A stretch of 43,506 nucleotides of DNA, taken from assembly GCA_027578815.1 (NCBI GenBank), contig JANBTH010000061.1, forward strand, positions 1-43,506, given 5' to 3'. The position numbers and the translations under genes are program-made. This stretch comes from Coemansia sp. RSA 1804. Its lineage: Eukaryota > Kickxellomycota > Kickxellomycetes > Kickxellales > Kickxellaceae. How positions within the stretch are numbered: the stretch's first letter is position 1; each line of letters opens with the position of its first letter. Positions 19,668 to 29,300 of this stretch are shown in pieces. The notes under the pieces are model-generated. The model was not told the origin of the DNA, ran no database searches, and saw only the letters and a program-made list of their open reading frames with translations.

Positions 19668-20582
19668 TTAATCTCTTTCCTTTGGCGACAAGCTTGAAGC
19701 TCCCTCTTTGGACTCTGAAACCGCAGAATTTTGTTGAAGAATCAAATCTAGAACTTGGTCAAGCTTGGCCTTATTTCGAGCACGACGCCGACTATTCTTA
19801 CGAGACCGATTAGCCGATTTTGAAGTGGTATTGGCCGTGTCTATGGCGAGACCCTTATTAGGCTTAGCCTTGCTAAGTATCTTGCAATATGGCGTAGCCT
19901 TATCCTCCGAGTCTCGATGGAGACGGCGACTAATCTCTTCAGTACAGGCAATGGGACCAGTGCTCGTAATGTTGTCCGTCGGCAGATCAAGAAACTCCCA
20001 ATAAATAGGAAAAAGCTTCTGGATAGCATCCGCTATTACCATCATCCCAAACGGAGAATCATCCAACTCAGCAGTATAGTCTTCCAAACGAGCCACAATT
20101 TCAAAAGCATTGCCATCAGTGAAAGCTTCACCTGAGTCAATAAGTTTAACCAGCTCTCGCTGGAACCGCAAATGTGGAAACCTGCGTTGAATCTTTCTCA
20201 GGATTTCTGCTGGCTGGATGAACTTTGTGCTTTCCATGGCTTTTTGAGCTGTTCCAGAAAGTAGACGACGGATTTCCGAGACAAACAGAAGGTCCTCGAT
20301 ATCTCCCAACGATTCACGCCGCCACAGGACAATCAGCCTAATCCAGCTTCGCGCGGACATGTAATCTTTCCTAATATCACCACTGAACTTTGGAACGGAG
20401 CTGCGGAAGCCCTCTAGAAGTTGCTTAAAATTTACATCACATTTGTCACTTATCTTGTTGAGTCCTTCAAGTGAATCTGGATTAACATCCCCTGTCATAT
20501 GGATGTTTTGAGCCTCTCCAGTCGTGATTTTACCGGCGCTGGGCCCAGTTTCATTAGTTACCACTTTACCAGCGCTCATCAT
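19668..20582 (-). CDS. Gag-like protein (retrotransposon capsid), stand-alone
   Basis: 304 aa, uninterrupted. The centre resembles Gag capsid domains of LTR retrotransposons: FRSSVPKFSGDIRKDYMSAR, then SWIRLIVLWRRE, LLSGTAQKAMES, and an all-helical region with IQRRFPHLRFQRELVKLIDSG. The C-terminus is basic (SRKNSRRRARNKAK), a possible nucleic-acid binding tail, but there is no CCHC zinc knuckle. No protease, reverse transcriptase or integrase frame follows on either side, and I see no flanking long terminal repeats. It may be a domesticated gag gene or a remnant whose pol has been lost. Two Met codons (20582 and 20579) are possible starts. Family assignment rests on pattern only. Confidence 0.6.
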   Translation of the reverse strand: MMSAGKVVTNETGPSAGKITTGEAQNIHMTGDVNPDSLEGLNKISDKCDVNFKQLLEGFRSSVPKFSGDIRKDYMSARSWIRLIVLWRRESLGDIEDLLFVSEIRRLLSGTAQKAMESTKFIQPAEILRKIQRRFPHLRFQRELVKLIDSGEAFTDGNAFEIVARLEDYTAELDDSPFGMMVIADAIQKLFPIYWEFLDLPTDNITSTGPIACTEEISRRLHRDSEDKATPYCKILSKAKPNKGLAIDTANTTSKSANRSRKNSRRRARNKAKLDQVLDLILQQNSAVSESKEGASSLSPKERD

Positions 20583-21388
20583 TTGAGATATTGCAATGAG
20601 ATATTAAAGTAAATAATAGCCAGAACAAATGGTAAGTTTTGTAATACAAAAAAAAAGGAAGTAAACGCTATTTCAAGCAAAAAGCTATTTGTTTCAAAAA
20701 ATTATATATTCCAAGGAGAAATCCCCAAGAAATGATACTAAAGCATAATGCTGCTTGTAAATGCCAACCTTATAAATGCGCAAACATATCAGTATGCTTT
20801 GATATCATCGTGTGAGTCGATAAACACTTTGCATCGATAACAGGTTATCTCCTGCTCTGATCTAAGTAATAAATTTTGCTTGAGACATTGGAATTATATC
20901 TTAATGCGTGCTCATTGTGTCCCTGAAAAGTAGGTAGCTAGATTATTAAAATCCCGAAACCGGAAATCATTTTATGCCATCTAAAGTTTACCCATTCTAG
21001 CCCAGTTCAATTTTCATGCCCACAGCGGTATATTATCTGCTACAAAAGTTTGCCGTTGAACTTAGTCTTTTTTTACAATTGTCAATGTTTCCCTCAAATT
21101 CATGGTCTAGCCATCAACCGCCTCATTGCTTTGACTGAGTGCAGGAAAGTTATGTTTTGAGTTATGCTTCCATCCTCATGCAGACAAGAGTGTCAAACCG
21201 CACATCAACTGATTCACTATGACAACTTTATTGAAGCCATGCTCTGGCTTTGCAAAACCTATAAATACAAAGGTCTATCTCCACGAGTAGAGCGAATTGG
21301 CAAGAATATCATTACCTCCCATTCTTAAGGTATTATTTTTATACTCTATCAAGTTTCACTTTGTTGCCATTTATTGAAAGCTATCATC
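20583..21388. other. Intergenic interval with decarboxylase promoter
   Basis: Between divergent genes. The right end holds a TATA-like element 129 bp before the decarboxylase start. A 54-codon plus-strand frame around 21167-21328 overlaps that promoter and is not accepted. Confidence 0.4.
21260..21266 (+). promoter_or_regulatory. TATA-like element of the decarboxylase gene
   Basis: TATAAAT, 129 bp upstream of ATG 21389, in the context AACCTATAAATAC. Confidence 0.45.
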
Positions 21389-22441
21389 ATGCGTGGAAAA
21401 GTTTCCTTCGAAGAAGCCTACGAGATTCCTGACTTGGCAAACAGCAGCCGTGAGCAGGCAGCCCTGTACATTGCTCCCAAGGATCTTGACAGGTACTTGA
21501 GTGAAATTAAAAGCCCCACCGGCGGACGACTTGACATTTCGAACAAGAACGGCATTGGCTATACCATCTACTCGCTGACTGTCCCTGGTGTGCAAGGAAT
21601 TCCCGAAAAGGCCAAGGCTGAAAAGCATGCGACTGATGCCAACAACTGGATTCACAATGGGATTAAAGATCACCGGGATCGTATGGGCGCCTTTGCTGCT
21701 CTGTCGATGCATGATCCGGCGCAAGCGGGACAGGAGCTGGAGCGCTGTGTTAAGCAGCTCGGGTTCCATGGCGCACTGCTGAACAACTGGCAGCGCGCTG
21801 GTCCGGATGGGGAGACCTACATCCTATACGATGATCCTTCGTTTGACGTGTTCTGGCAGAAATGCATTGAGCTTGACGTCCCAGTGTATCTGCACCCATC
21901 CGCGGCATCCGGAAAAGTGTACGACACCTTCTACAAGGATCGTCGCTACCTGATCGGTCCTCCCATTTCCTTTGCTCAGGATGTGGCTCTTCATACAATG
22001 GGGCTAATCACCAACGGGGTCTTTGACCGAAACCCAAAGTTAAAGTTGATTCTCGGCCACTTGGGCGAGAGAATTCCCTACGACCTCTGGAGAACCAACC
22101 ACTGGCTGGAGGATGTGGAGCGCCCTCTTGCCGACTCCCGTGGTGATACAATGTCCCGGAAGCCCTTGCTGCACTACTTCAAGAACAACATTTACATCAC
22201 CACCTCGGGTCACTTTTCGACCGAAACTGTCAAATATGTTTGTGACTACATTGGTGCAGACCGCATCTTGTTCAGCGTGGACTCTCCTTATGAGAAAGTT
22301 GAGGCAGGCGCAGGCTGGTATGACAAGGACCAAGAAAACTTGACCAAGGCGTTGGGTGGCCCACAGCAGTATCTCGACGTTGGTCGTGAGAATGCCAAGA
22401 AGCTCTTCAAGCTGGGAAAATACCACGATTCTGATGCTTAA
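21389..22441 (+). CDS. 2,3-dihydroxybenzoate decarboxylase-like amidohydrolase
   Basis: 350 aa from ATG 21389 (MRGKVSFEEAYEIP). The frame can be extended upstream only through a TTG. It follows the fungal o-pyrocatechuate (2,3-dihydroxybenzoate) decarboxylase pattern of amidohydrolase family 2 (ACMSD group) over its full length: N-terminal GKVSFEEA with Glu8, GFHGALLNNWQRAGPDG, VYLHP with His169, LILGHLGERIPYDLWR with His224, TTSGHFST and ILFSVDSPYE with Asp298. In the family, Glu8, a His in the position of His169 and an Asp in the position of Asp298 hold the metal. The reaction is non-oxidative, metal-dependent decarboxylation of a hydroxybenzoate to a phenol. The cell location is probably cytosol, as no targeting signal is seen. 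The exact substrate cannot be read from the sequence. Confidence 0.88.
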   Translation: MRGKVSFEEAYEIPDLANSSREQAALYIAPKDLDRYLSEIKSPTGGRLDISNKNGIGYTIYSLTVPGVQGIPEKAKAEKHATDANNWIHNGIKDHRDRMGAFAALSMHDPAQAGQELERCVKQLGFHGALLNNWQRAGPDGETYILYDDPSFDVFWQKCIELDVPVYLHPSAASGKVYDTFYKDRRYLIGPPISFAQDVALHTMGLITNGVFDRNPKLKLILGHLGERIPYDLWRTNHWLEDVERPLADSRGDTMSRKPLLHYFKNNIYITTSGHFSTETVKYVCDYIGADRILFSVDSPYEKVEAGAGWYDKDQENLTKALGGPQQYLDVGRENAKKLFKLGKYHDSDA

Positions 22442-22477
22442 CCGAATAAAAAGTTTAATTTTTTTCCAAAAAAAAAG

Positions 22478-22990
22478 ATTTATTATCAATCAGGCATTCT
22501 GGGTCTACATCTAGAGTCCCAGCATTTTACCAACTAGAATCATACTAATAAACAAAAGATTGATAAAAAGGAAACGCAGTGATGTCAGTTTGGACCGCCT
22601 GCGTTGAAAGCGCGTTCTCGGAGAGACTGTAAAGCAACGTGTTGAAAAAGAAGATAGGTCAATGGTCAATTTTCTTGGGTTAGCTGACTTTGTCTGGTTC
22701 AAGCTGTAACCAAGTGTTAATATTAAGCCAAACTTTCTAAAAAAAATTGTTACCTGAAGCTTAAGTATTGAGTTATCCAGAAACTCTTATGCATGAGTAT
22801 GGGGTATCCTCCCCGAAGCTGGCCCATGTAGCGTTTCTACATTCGGCTGAATGTTCAGCCATTCATCAAAACCAAAGATAACCTTGTCCACGTGAATTTT
22901 GAATTCTGTTCTGGGAACGGCTTGGTTTGCGGTAGACTCGAGATAAATCTTGACCAAGTGCCGTCCCGAGCGATGCTGGAGCTAGTCACA
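22478..22990 (-). mobile_element. Decayed LINE 3' end, relic A
   Basis: On the minus strand broken frames match relic C (25563-26260): TEFKIHVDKVIFGFDE followed by PNVExLH, and further down FQRRRSKL.SLRF. In relic C these follow a C-terminal zinc-finger-like region of reverse transcriptase, so relic A is taken to be the same LINE-type element, 5' truncated and full of stops. Confidence 0.55.
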
Positions 22991-23653
22991 CTTTTTGTAA
23001 ATAAATTTACATGATAATCATTAGACAATTTAAACTGGAATTAGCTGATTACATAGCTGGACTTTAGCTTACGCTTCTCAAAGTCCTAGCCATAAGGAAA
23101 CCGCTTATCCTTGAATTAATTCTGTGCAGTTGAGTTAAATGCAACCGTGCCAATATTTTTAATAAATGCTCTTCACAAACCTGTTACAAATTTTTATTTC
23201 CGTAAATCAACCCGATGGCATCTGTTTTAGTTCTTAAATAACCCGAAGCGTTCCCCAACCGCTACGTTAATTAAATTATTCATTTAATGCAAATATGTGT
23301 GTGCGTTTTTAAAATGCGGAAAAGCAGTCTCGAAGGGAATACTTTATTTATGTCCACCAGCCTCCAATAGCATTGTCTTAATCTTCGGAAGGATGCGGTG
23401 AATGAAGACAGCAAGGAATAGAAAAATTCATTTTCCCAAAAAAAAGTAAATTCCCCACAGTAAAATTCCGCGTTATGTACAGCTTTGGAAAGTAGGATGT
23501 GTGTGTTGACAGATAATTAACGTACAGAATTCTCAGAATTCCGGATATCGGTTTAATTAATGGATATTTTAAGCTCATAATTGTCATGTATATTTGTTAC
23601 GGAAACATTCGATAAGCTACACCCCATGAGAAACGAGTGTCTCTTCTCTAGCA

Positions 23654-23661
23654 TATATAAA
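23654..23661 (+). promoter_or_regulatory. TATA box of tiny gene 1
   Basis: TATATAAA, 93 bp upstream of ATG 23747, in a block (GCATATATAAACTGCTGCTC) identical in the second duplication unit. Confidence 0.65.
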
Positions 23662-23746
23662 CTGCTGCTCAGAACACATTCCAATTAAGAAGAAAAACAA
23701 CAACCATCTAAAGCATTCTCATCTAAACAAGAACACAGAATTAATC

Positions 23747-23917
23747 ATGGTAAACGACGAATTAGTAGCAAAAGTGCTGAGATTTTACGATGAACTTGGC
23801 GAGCCAAGGGTTGAACCAAATGGACCCTCGTTTATTTATATTTTTCCAAGAATGAACAACATAAATGTTCATAATGCTGAACATAAAGAAATACAAAAAG
23901 CGAGAAATGGCAAATAA
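23747..23917 (+). CDS. Tiny orphan gene 1 of a tandem pair (56 aa)
   Basis: ATG 23747 to TAA 23915-23917. The protein begins MVNDELVAKVLRFYDELGEP, has NGPSFIYIFPR in the middle and NVHNAEHKEIQK near the end. It is hydrophilic, without a signal peptide, and looks like a small folded or partner-binding protein: one N-terminal helix and then a beta/turn segment. Evidence for a real gene: a paralogue at 25149 with 36 of 53 identical residues, a conserved TATA box and leader, and a possible poly(A) signal AATAAA near 24041. Family and function are unknown. Confidence 0.6.
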   Translation: MVNDELVAKVLRFYDELGEPRVEPNGPSFIYIFPRMNNINVHNAEHKEIQKARNGK

Positions 23918-24099
23918 TATGTCTTGATATCAGAGCTAAGTGTGTGAAACAGCAATAAGAAACGGCTTTCCTTGTTTGTAAATAATTTTTAGGCTTTTAT
24001 CTCTACACTTTGTCTTTTCAAGTAATAACTTGTTTAAACAATAAAGGTCTAAATCTACTGTTGCATATCAAATCATAATGCTAGTGTAATTCAAAGATA

Positions 24100-24290
24100 T
24101 CCGTGTCCGCCTCAATTTTGAATTCTGTTCTAGAAACGGTTTATCCAGTGGAAATCTTAAAAAAACTTGTCCAACTGTAAAAAGGCGCTTGATACGCGGA
24201 CATTCCAGAGATAGTGTTGGATATCTTTATTTCTAGTATTACATACTAGGCAGCTCCCATTCTCTTATGCATTGGTTGTATCTTGTAAAT
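24100..24290 (-). mobile_element. Decayed LINE 3' end, relic B
   Basis: Minus-strand frames read ENGSCLVCNTRNKDIQH, a CxxC...H pattern followed in the next frame by ECPRIKRLF and then by KPFLEQNSK. This is the layout of the zinc-finger-like C-terminus after LINE reverse transcriptases (CxxC-x7-H-x4-C, then an aromatic pair). The copy is short and broken. Confidence 0.5.
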
Positions 24291-25051
24291 AAATTTACTT
24301 AGTAATTACTAGACAATCTAAACAGTAATTATCTGATTACATATTTTGTTTCTAGATTCAATTTATATCAATACGGTTAACAATTTAATTATATGCGCAA
24401 TTAATTGAAATATGCGTTGAGTTTAGTAATTTCCACCTCTTGTGACGACTGCATCATGGTAAGACTTTAGTTTACCTTTTTTAAAGTCCTAGCCATACGG
24501 AAACCACTTATTCTTCAATTAATTCTGTGCGGATAAGCTAAACGCAACCGTGTCAGTAATTTTAATAAATGCTCTTCTCATGTTTTTCAAAATTTTTATT
24601 TCCGTAAATCAACCCAATATCAGCCAGTTTAGTTCTTGAATAACCCGATGCGTTTCCCAACCGCTATGTTAATTAAATTATTCATTTAATGCACATATGT
24701 GTGTGCGTTTTTTAAATGCGGAAAAGCAGTCTCGAAGGGAATACTTTATTTATGTCCACCAGCCTCCAATAGCATTGTCTTAATCTTCGGAAAGATGCGG
24801 TGAATAAATGCAGAAAGAAAGAAAAGATTCATTTCCCCAAAAATGAAAATTCCTCACAGTAAAATTCCGCGTTATGTGTAGCTTTGGAAAGTAGGATGTG
24901 TGTAGACATAGATAATTAACGTACAGAATTCGCAGAATTCCGGATATCAATTTAATTAATGGATATTTTAAGCTCATAGTTGTCACATATATTTGTTGCG
25001 AAAACATTTGAAAAGCTACACCTCATAAAAACGAGTGTCTCTTCTCCAGCA

Positions 25052-25059
25052 TATATAAA
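25052..25059 (+). promoter_or_regulatory. TATA box of tiny gene 2
   Basis: TATATAAA, 97 bp upstream of ATG 25149, with surrounding bases identical to unit 1. Confidence 0.65.
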
Positions 25060-25148
25060 CTGCTGCTCAGAACACATTCCAACCGAGAAAAAGAAGCAAC
25101 AACAACCATCTAAAGTATTCTCATCTAAACAAGAACACAGAATTAATC

Positions 25149-25310
25149 ATGGTGAACGACGAATTAGTAACAAAGGTACTAGGATATTACAAGGAGCATG
25201 GCGCGCCAATAATTGAACCAAATGGTCCCTCGTACATTTATAAATTTCCAAGAGTAAACACGATAAATGTTCATACTGCTGAACATAATGAGATACAGAG
25301 TAAAAAATAG
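25149..25310 (+). CDS. Tiny orphan gene 2 of a tandem pair (53 aa)
   Basis: ATG 25149 to TAG 25308-25310. The protein begins MVNDELVTKVLGYYKEHGAP, then NGPSYIYKFPR and NVHTAEHNEIQSKK. By hand count the coding region differs from its paralogue at 34 of 159 bases, with 17 amino-acid changes in 53, while the 110-bp promoter-leader differs at only about 7 bases. Charge changes cluster at residues 15-22. A possible poly(A) signal AATAAA lies near 25440. Family unknown. Confidence 0.6.
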   Translation: MVNDELVTKVLGYYKEHGAPIIEPNGPSYIYKFPRVNTINVHTAEHNEIQSKK

Positions 25311-25562
25311 CACGCAACGTAACTACGCAACAGAGCTGGGTATCAGAGAGAGCAATAGGAAGCGGCTTTCCTTGTTTGTAAATAATTTTTAGGCTTTTAT
25401 TTTTACTTTTTGTTCCTTCAGGCAACAACTCAGGTAAACAATAAAAGTCTGAATATGTCGTTGCATATCAAGTTATATAGTTAATGTAGTTATGGTTTAC
25501 AGGGGATTTGGTCACAATTTATTATCAAAACTGTAGCTCAAAAGTTCATTTTTTTTCTAAGA

Positions 25563-26260
25563 GCGTTTATTTATTACCTGTCGAATATGTCGAGTCTACA
25601 TCCAGAGCCCTAAAATTTTGCCGACTGGAGTCACACAAGTAAACAAAAATTTATGAAGAAGAAACGCAATGATGGCAGTTTGGACCGCCTGCGTTGAAAG
25701 TGTGTTCTCGGAGAGACTGTAAAGCAACGTGTTGAAAAGAAGAAAAGGCAATAGTCAACTTGTCTGGTTGGCTGGCTCTGTCTGGTTTAAACTGAAACTA
25801 GGAGGTGTCGACATTGAGCCAACCTTCCTGAAAAGAGTTGCTTGAGTGGGTATGCGCAGCATAGAAATCATGAATAATACGTTCTAACAATATCTTCCTC
25901 CAGCGTGCAAACATTACTTGAGACGTAAGCATTGAGTTGTCCAGAACTGCTTCTGTATGAGTATAGAAGTCTTCCACACAACCAGTTCATATAATATTTC
26001 TACGTTTGGCAGAATGCTTAACCGTTCATCAAAACCAAAGATAACCTTGTCCACGTGAATTTTGAATTCTGTCCAGGAAACGGTTTGTCTGGAGGAATAC
26101 TGGATATATTCCTCGACCAAGCACCAAAAACGTTGAATGCGCAGTCATCCTAGAAAGCAGTGTCTGATATCCTCGTTTTCAGCATGACGTACTGGGCATT
26201 GTCCATCCTCCTCCAGCCTGACGATTATCGTGCATTGATTATAGCTGATCTGATGAGATT
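25563..26260 (-). mobile_element. Decayed LINE 3' end, relic C (best preserved)
   Basis: Minus strand from about 26230: VRLEEDGQCPVRHAENEDI, then RHCFLG, a stop, and LRIQRFWCLVEEYIQYSS; the frame then stays open for 68 codons down to 25914. The layout C-P-x-[C/R]...E.I.HC....C..IQ.FW matches the zinc-finger-like domain after LINE reverse transcriptase domains; one Cys is now Arg and another a stop. It ends about 130 bp upstream of the TFB1 start, so TFB1's promoter overlaps or abuts it. Confidence 0.6.
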
Positions 26261-26393
26261 AGCATAATCAGTAGTTGTTTCTGTGCAAGGTCGCCACCTC
26301 TTTACGCAGCTTTTGAATTTTGTGTTTTGTCAATACATTCTTTTCTTTCCTTTATTGCTTTCGTGTAATTATACTATTATTTGCTCGCTTGAT

Positions 26394-28244
26394 ATGATTC
26401 TCTTGCCTGGTGAAACCGTTAAACATACTTCTGAAACCGTTAGCAACAAGGAAGATGGCGTGCTGTATTTCACAACTAAACGACTAGCTTGGTGCAAGGC
26501 TGGGTCTGAGACGCCAGCAATTGAGATCCTACACGAGAATTTCCGTATTCAGCAAGTGAGCAAAGCAGAGGCTAAAAAGGTGATGTTGCGGATATATGCT
26601 GTTGCAGCTGGTTCCGCGTCCGATGCCTCGCCTTCTATTAAGCCGACGTTTACTTGGAAAACGGCCGACAAGGACGCTGCTATTGCTGAACGTGAAAAGT
26701 ATGTGGGAGAGTATTCTGTTATTACCAACAGGAGAGCCCAGCAGGGTGGTGGTGCCTCTGGCCAACAAGGAACTCAGCAGTCAACTCAGCAACAACAACA
26801 GAGGCAGCAACAAGGTACGCAGGGAGGCAGCGAAGCAGGTGGCGAGGCAACTGGTGGTGAGGGCGAAGGCAATCGGTTTGGCAACGTAAAGATTGGCGCA
26901 GTGCCTGCGTCGGCTGAGGAAATAAAGCTACGCGAGGAAGTATTGGCAAAGAACATTGAGCTATCCAAAGTGCACAAGAGTCTGGTGGTTTCTGGCCTCA
27001 TATCCGAGGACGAGTTTTGGAGCACGCGTAAGCATATTCTAGAGACACAGGCCATTCAGTCGCAGCTGCGGAAGGGCGAAACATCGGCCTGGTTGGATCT
27101 GACGCCCAGCACACAAGAGTCTGGTAACTTTAAATACACGATTACGCCAAACATCGCACGACGCATATTCAAGGAGTTCCCACAAGTGAAGCGCGCATAC
27201 GTGGACAATGTTCCACACAAGGTCAGCGAGAAGGTGTTTTGGAAACGGTTTGTGGCCTCGCAGTTTCTCAACCGCGGTCGGTCGTCGGATTCGTCGGGCA
27301 GAGGCAGTCGCGATCCGATTTTTGACCGTTGCACGCAGGAGGAGGATGTGGTCTTTGGTAATTCTGCCAGATTTGACTTTGCATACTTGTCAAGACTACT
27401 GGATCTGACGCGCACTGAGGAGGATAGCATGGAGACTGGGAATGCCCCCGATTTCACTATGCGTCCCACTACACGGGATAGTAAACTGTCGCTGATCCGC
27501 AGATTCAACCACCATTCGGAGCTTGTTTTGCAGTCGGTTTTGAACAGCAAGCGTGGGATAGTGTTGGCGTCTGACCATAAGGCCGCCGATAGGGCATTGG
27601 AGCAGGCGACTACGCTTAGCGATCTGCGCGAGCATGCTCCCGAAAAACGCGTCAAGCTGAACATCCAGGACAGATCCAGATATTTCACGAGCCTTGTGAA
27701 GGAAGAAAATGGTGGCGTGGACATAATGGCTGCAAACAGTGCCAAACCAACCGATTCTGAGTCGATCCGTGCCGCCTTGCGCGTGAATTTCGATATTGCG
27801 CGTCCGCTCGACGGCTGTGGAGACCCGCAGACCACAATGGCTAGCATGCTTGGAGCCGTCCACAAGCTTGCTGCGCAGAGTCGCCCAAACAGGATAGAGG
27901 AGCTGGGCATCCCCGAGGAGATTACCACAGCTATTGCAGAGTGCCATGGTGCGGGTACCGAGATGCTGCGGCATCTGTGGGCGCTTCTACGGCTGCCGCT
28001 AACTGTTGAGCGGCGCCAAAAGGCAGAGAAGATTGTAAATGCCCTTGCTGGCGTTGAGAATCGTATCCGTGAGACAATTATCCGTGCGAATGCTATTGAG
28101 AGCAAGAACGCCGCGCTTGGTGCTACCGTTGAAAGGATGTTACAGCCCATTACTGATTCCCTTGAATCGGGTAAGACTGCGTTTACCAGTCGCATGCGTG
28201 GTGATGTTCCTTCTCTTTCTCACTCTTCCTCCGTTGCTGCTTAG
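26394..28244 (+). CDS. TFB1: TFIIH core subunit p62 / Tfb1
   Basis: 616 aa from ATG 26394; the frame is open further upstream but lacks an ATG there, and MILLPGETVKHTSETV fits the family start. The N-terminal PH-like domain (about 1-105) includes DGVLYFTTKRLAWCKAG. A Gln/Gly-rich linker follows at about 130-170. The two BSD domains are at about 180-235 (VSGLISEDEFWSTRKHI) and 255-300 (VPHKVSEKVFWKRFVASQF), and a helical C-terminal half anchors to XPD/p44 in known structures. p62 belongs to the TFIIH core, used in RNA polymerase II initiation and nucleotide excision repair; its PH domain binds acidic activators and XPC/XPG-type factors. No intron is seen. Confidence 0.93.
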   Translation: MILLPGETVKHTSETVSNKEDGVLYFTTKRLAWCKAGSETPAIEILHENFRIQQVSKAEAKKVMLRIYAVAAGSASDASPSIKPTFTWKTADKDAAIAEREKYVGEYSVITNRRAQQGGGASGQQGTQQSTQQQQQRQQQGTQGGSEAGGEATGGEGEGNRFGNVKIGAVPASAEEIKLREEVLAKNIELSKVHKSLVVSGLISEDEFWSTRKHILETQAIQSQLRKGETSAWLDLTPSTQESGNFKYTITPNIARRIFKEFPQVKRAYVDNVPHKVSEKVFWKRFVASQFLNRGRSSDSSGRGSRDPIFDRCTQEEDVVFGNSARFDFAYLSRLLDLTRTEEDSMETGNAPDFTMRPTTRDSKLSLIRRFNHHSELVLQSVLNSKRGIVLASDHKAADRALEQATTLSDLREHAPEKRVKLNIQDRSRYFTSLVKEENGGVDIMAANSAKPTDSESIRAALRVNFDIARPLDGCGDPQTTMASMLGAVHKLAAQSRPNRIEELGIPEEITTAIAECHGAGTEMLRHLWALLRLPLTVERRQKAEKIVNALAGVENRIRETIIRANAIESKNAALGATVERMLQPITDSLESGKTAFTSRMRGDVPSLSHSSSVAA

Positions 28245-28816
28245 TTTGGTTCATGTGTGTATGTGTGTTCTCAATAGCTTTAGAACTAAATGTCTTTAAT
28301 TAATAAATAGCAAAAGTAGGAAAAGCAAGCTTGAACCAAGTAGCAAGGATTCTCATACGATGTTGAGAGACAATGTTTGCATGATGGTGGTTGAGTTTAG
28401 GTAACATTTTTTATTTTGCGGTTTTGTGTTGCAGAGTGCAGACTGTAAATGGAAAGTGGCACCAGAAATACCACACCCTACCTTATGCAAACAAACTGAA
28501 CTCTTCACCCAACACAGATATATTATACCAGTTACCATTTTAGGATGAATAGTGTCTAAACACAAACTTTATGGCAAACAACATTACTGTCACTAACAAT
28601 ACAAATCTAGACTTTGTCCTTTATTTATGCTATTTGCAGAGCAGCAGAAGCTACTTACAAATAAATAATATGCAAAAAACTGAAAGATAAAGTGCGGCTT
28701 CTTAGAAAACTCACAAGCCTCTCGCGATATTACCTGTATGTTGGACATGAAATTGGCCAGAGATAATGTCATAACAATTTCATTTGTATAATGTCTAATT
28801 TATCAACATAATAAAA

Positions 28817-28838
28817 ATATATATATATATATATATAT
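28817..28838. repeat. (AT)11 microsatellite
   Basis: Perfect alternating AT over 22 bases, preceded by an A run. Confidence 0.9.
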
Positions 28839-29300
28839 CTAACCAATCCAGGTTCCACATATCTATCTGGGTTATCTTTTTTAAATATGCCCTAGTGTAT
28901 AAAACTATATGGATCTGACTGTAAATAGAATTCAGGCAAAGGTTACAACCAACTTGTTCCACCTCTCTCATGTGCCAACAGAACAGTGTTTGTGTTTGCA
29001 TATAATCTTTTAAACAATGCTGAACAACATTAAAGTCGTGTTAATAAGAATGCTTCTATTGATACAATGTACACTTTTTAATTAATAATTTTTTGGATCA
29101 TCTGATGGATGTTTCATGTTTTATTTCTTTACAACATTTAAAATAATAAGCCCTTTTTTAATGCTATTCTTATTTAAAAATGCAAAGAAACCCCTGTAAA
29201 CAAGACTTTATGTTTCATAAATATTTGCATAGAATGGTAGCTATTTTATAATTATTGTAAAGTAGAGGAAAACATGAAGTATGCATTTTTTGCCATTTGC

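Larger units (their letters stand above)
22893..24094. repeat. Tandem duplication, unit 1
   Basis: About 1.2 kb repeated at 24111-25495. Matching landmarks in order: AATTTTGAATTCTGTTCT, GTAAATAAATTTAC, AAAGTCCTAGCCATA.GGAAACC, AATAAATGCTCTTC, CAGTCTCGAAGGGAATACTT, the TATATAAA promoter, the tiny gene, and GTTGCATATCAA near the end. Identity is highest (about 90%) from roughly 23320 to the start codon at 23747. Confidence 0.8.
24111..25495. repeat. Tandem duplication, unit 2
   Basis: Second copy of the 22893-24094 unit, about 1.4 kb. It is longer because of roughly 120-150 bp of extra AT-rich sequence near 24340-24460. It contains its own TATA box and tiny gene. Confidence 0.8.

Noticed and set aside
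21167..21328. 54-codon plus-strand frame upstream of the decarboxylase
   Set aside because: It overlaps the TATA element and leader of the decarboxylase, so it is more likely a chance frame or upstream ORF than a gene.
22511..22702. 63-codon minus-strand frame ending in hydrophobic residues
   Set aside because: It is part of a decayed LINE copy: the homologous stretch near 25.6-25.8 kb is broken by stops.
25914..26120. 68-codon minus-strand frame
   Set aside because: It continues upstream, past a stop, into an RT C-terminal zinc-finger-like pattern, so it is a transposon relic rather than a gene.
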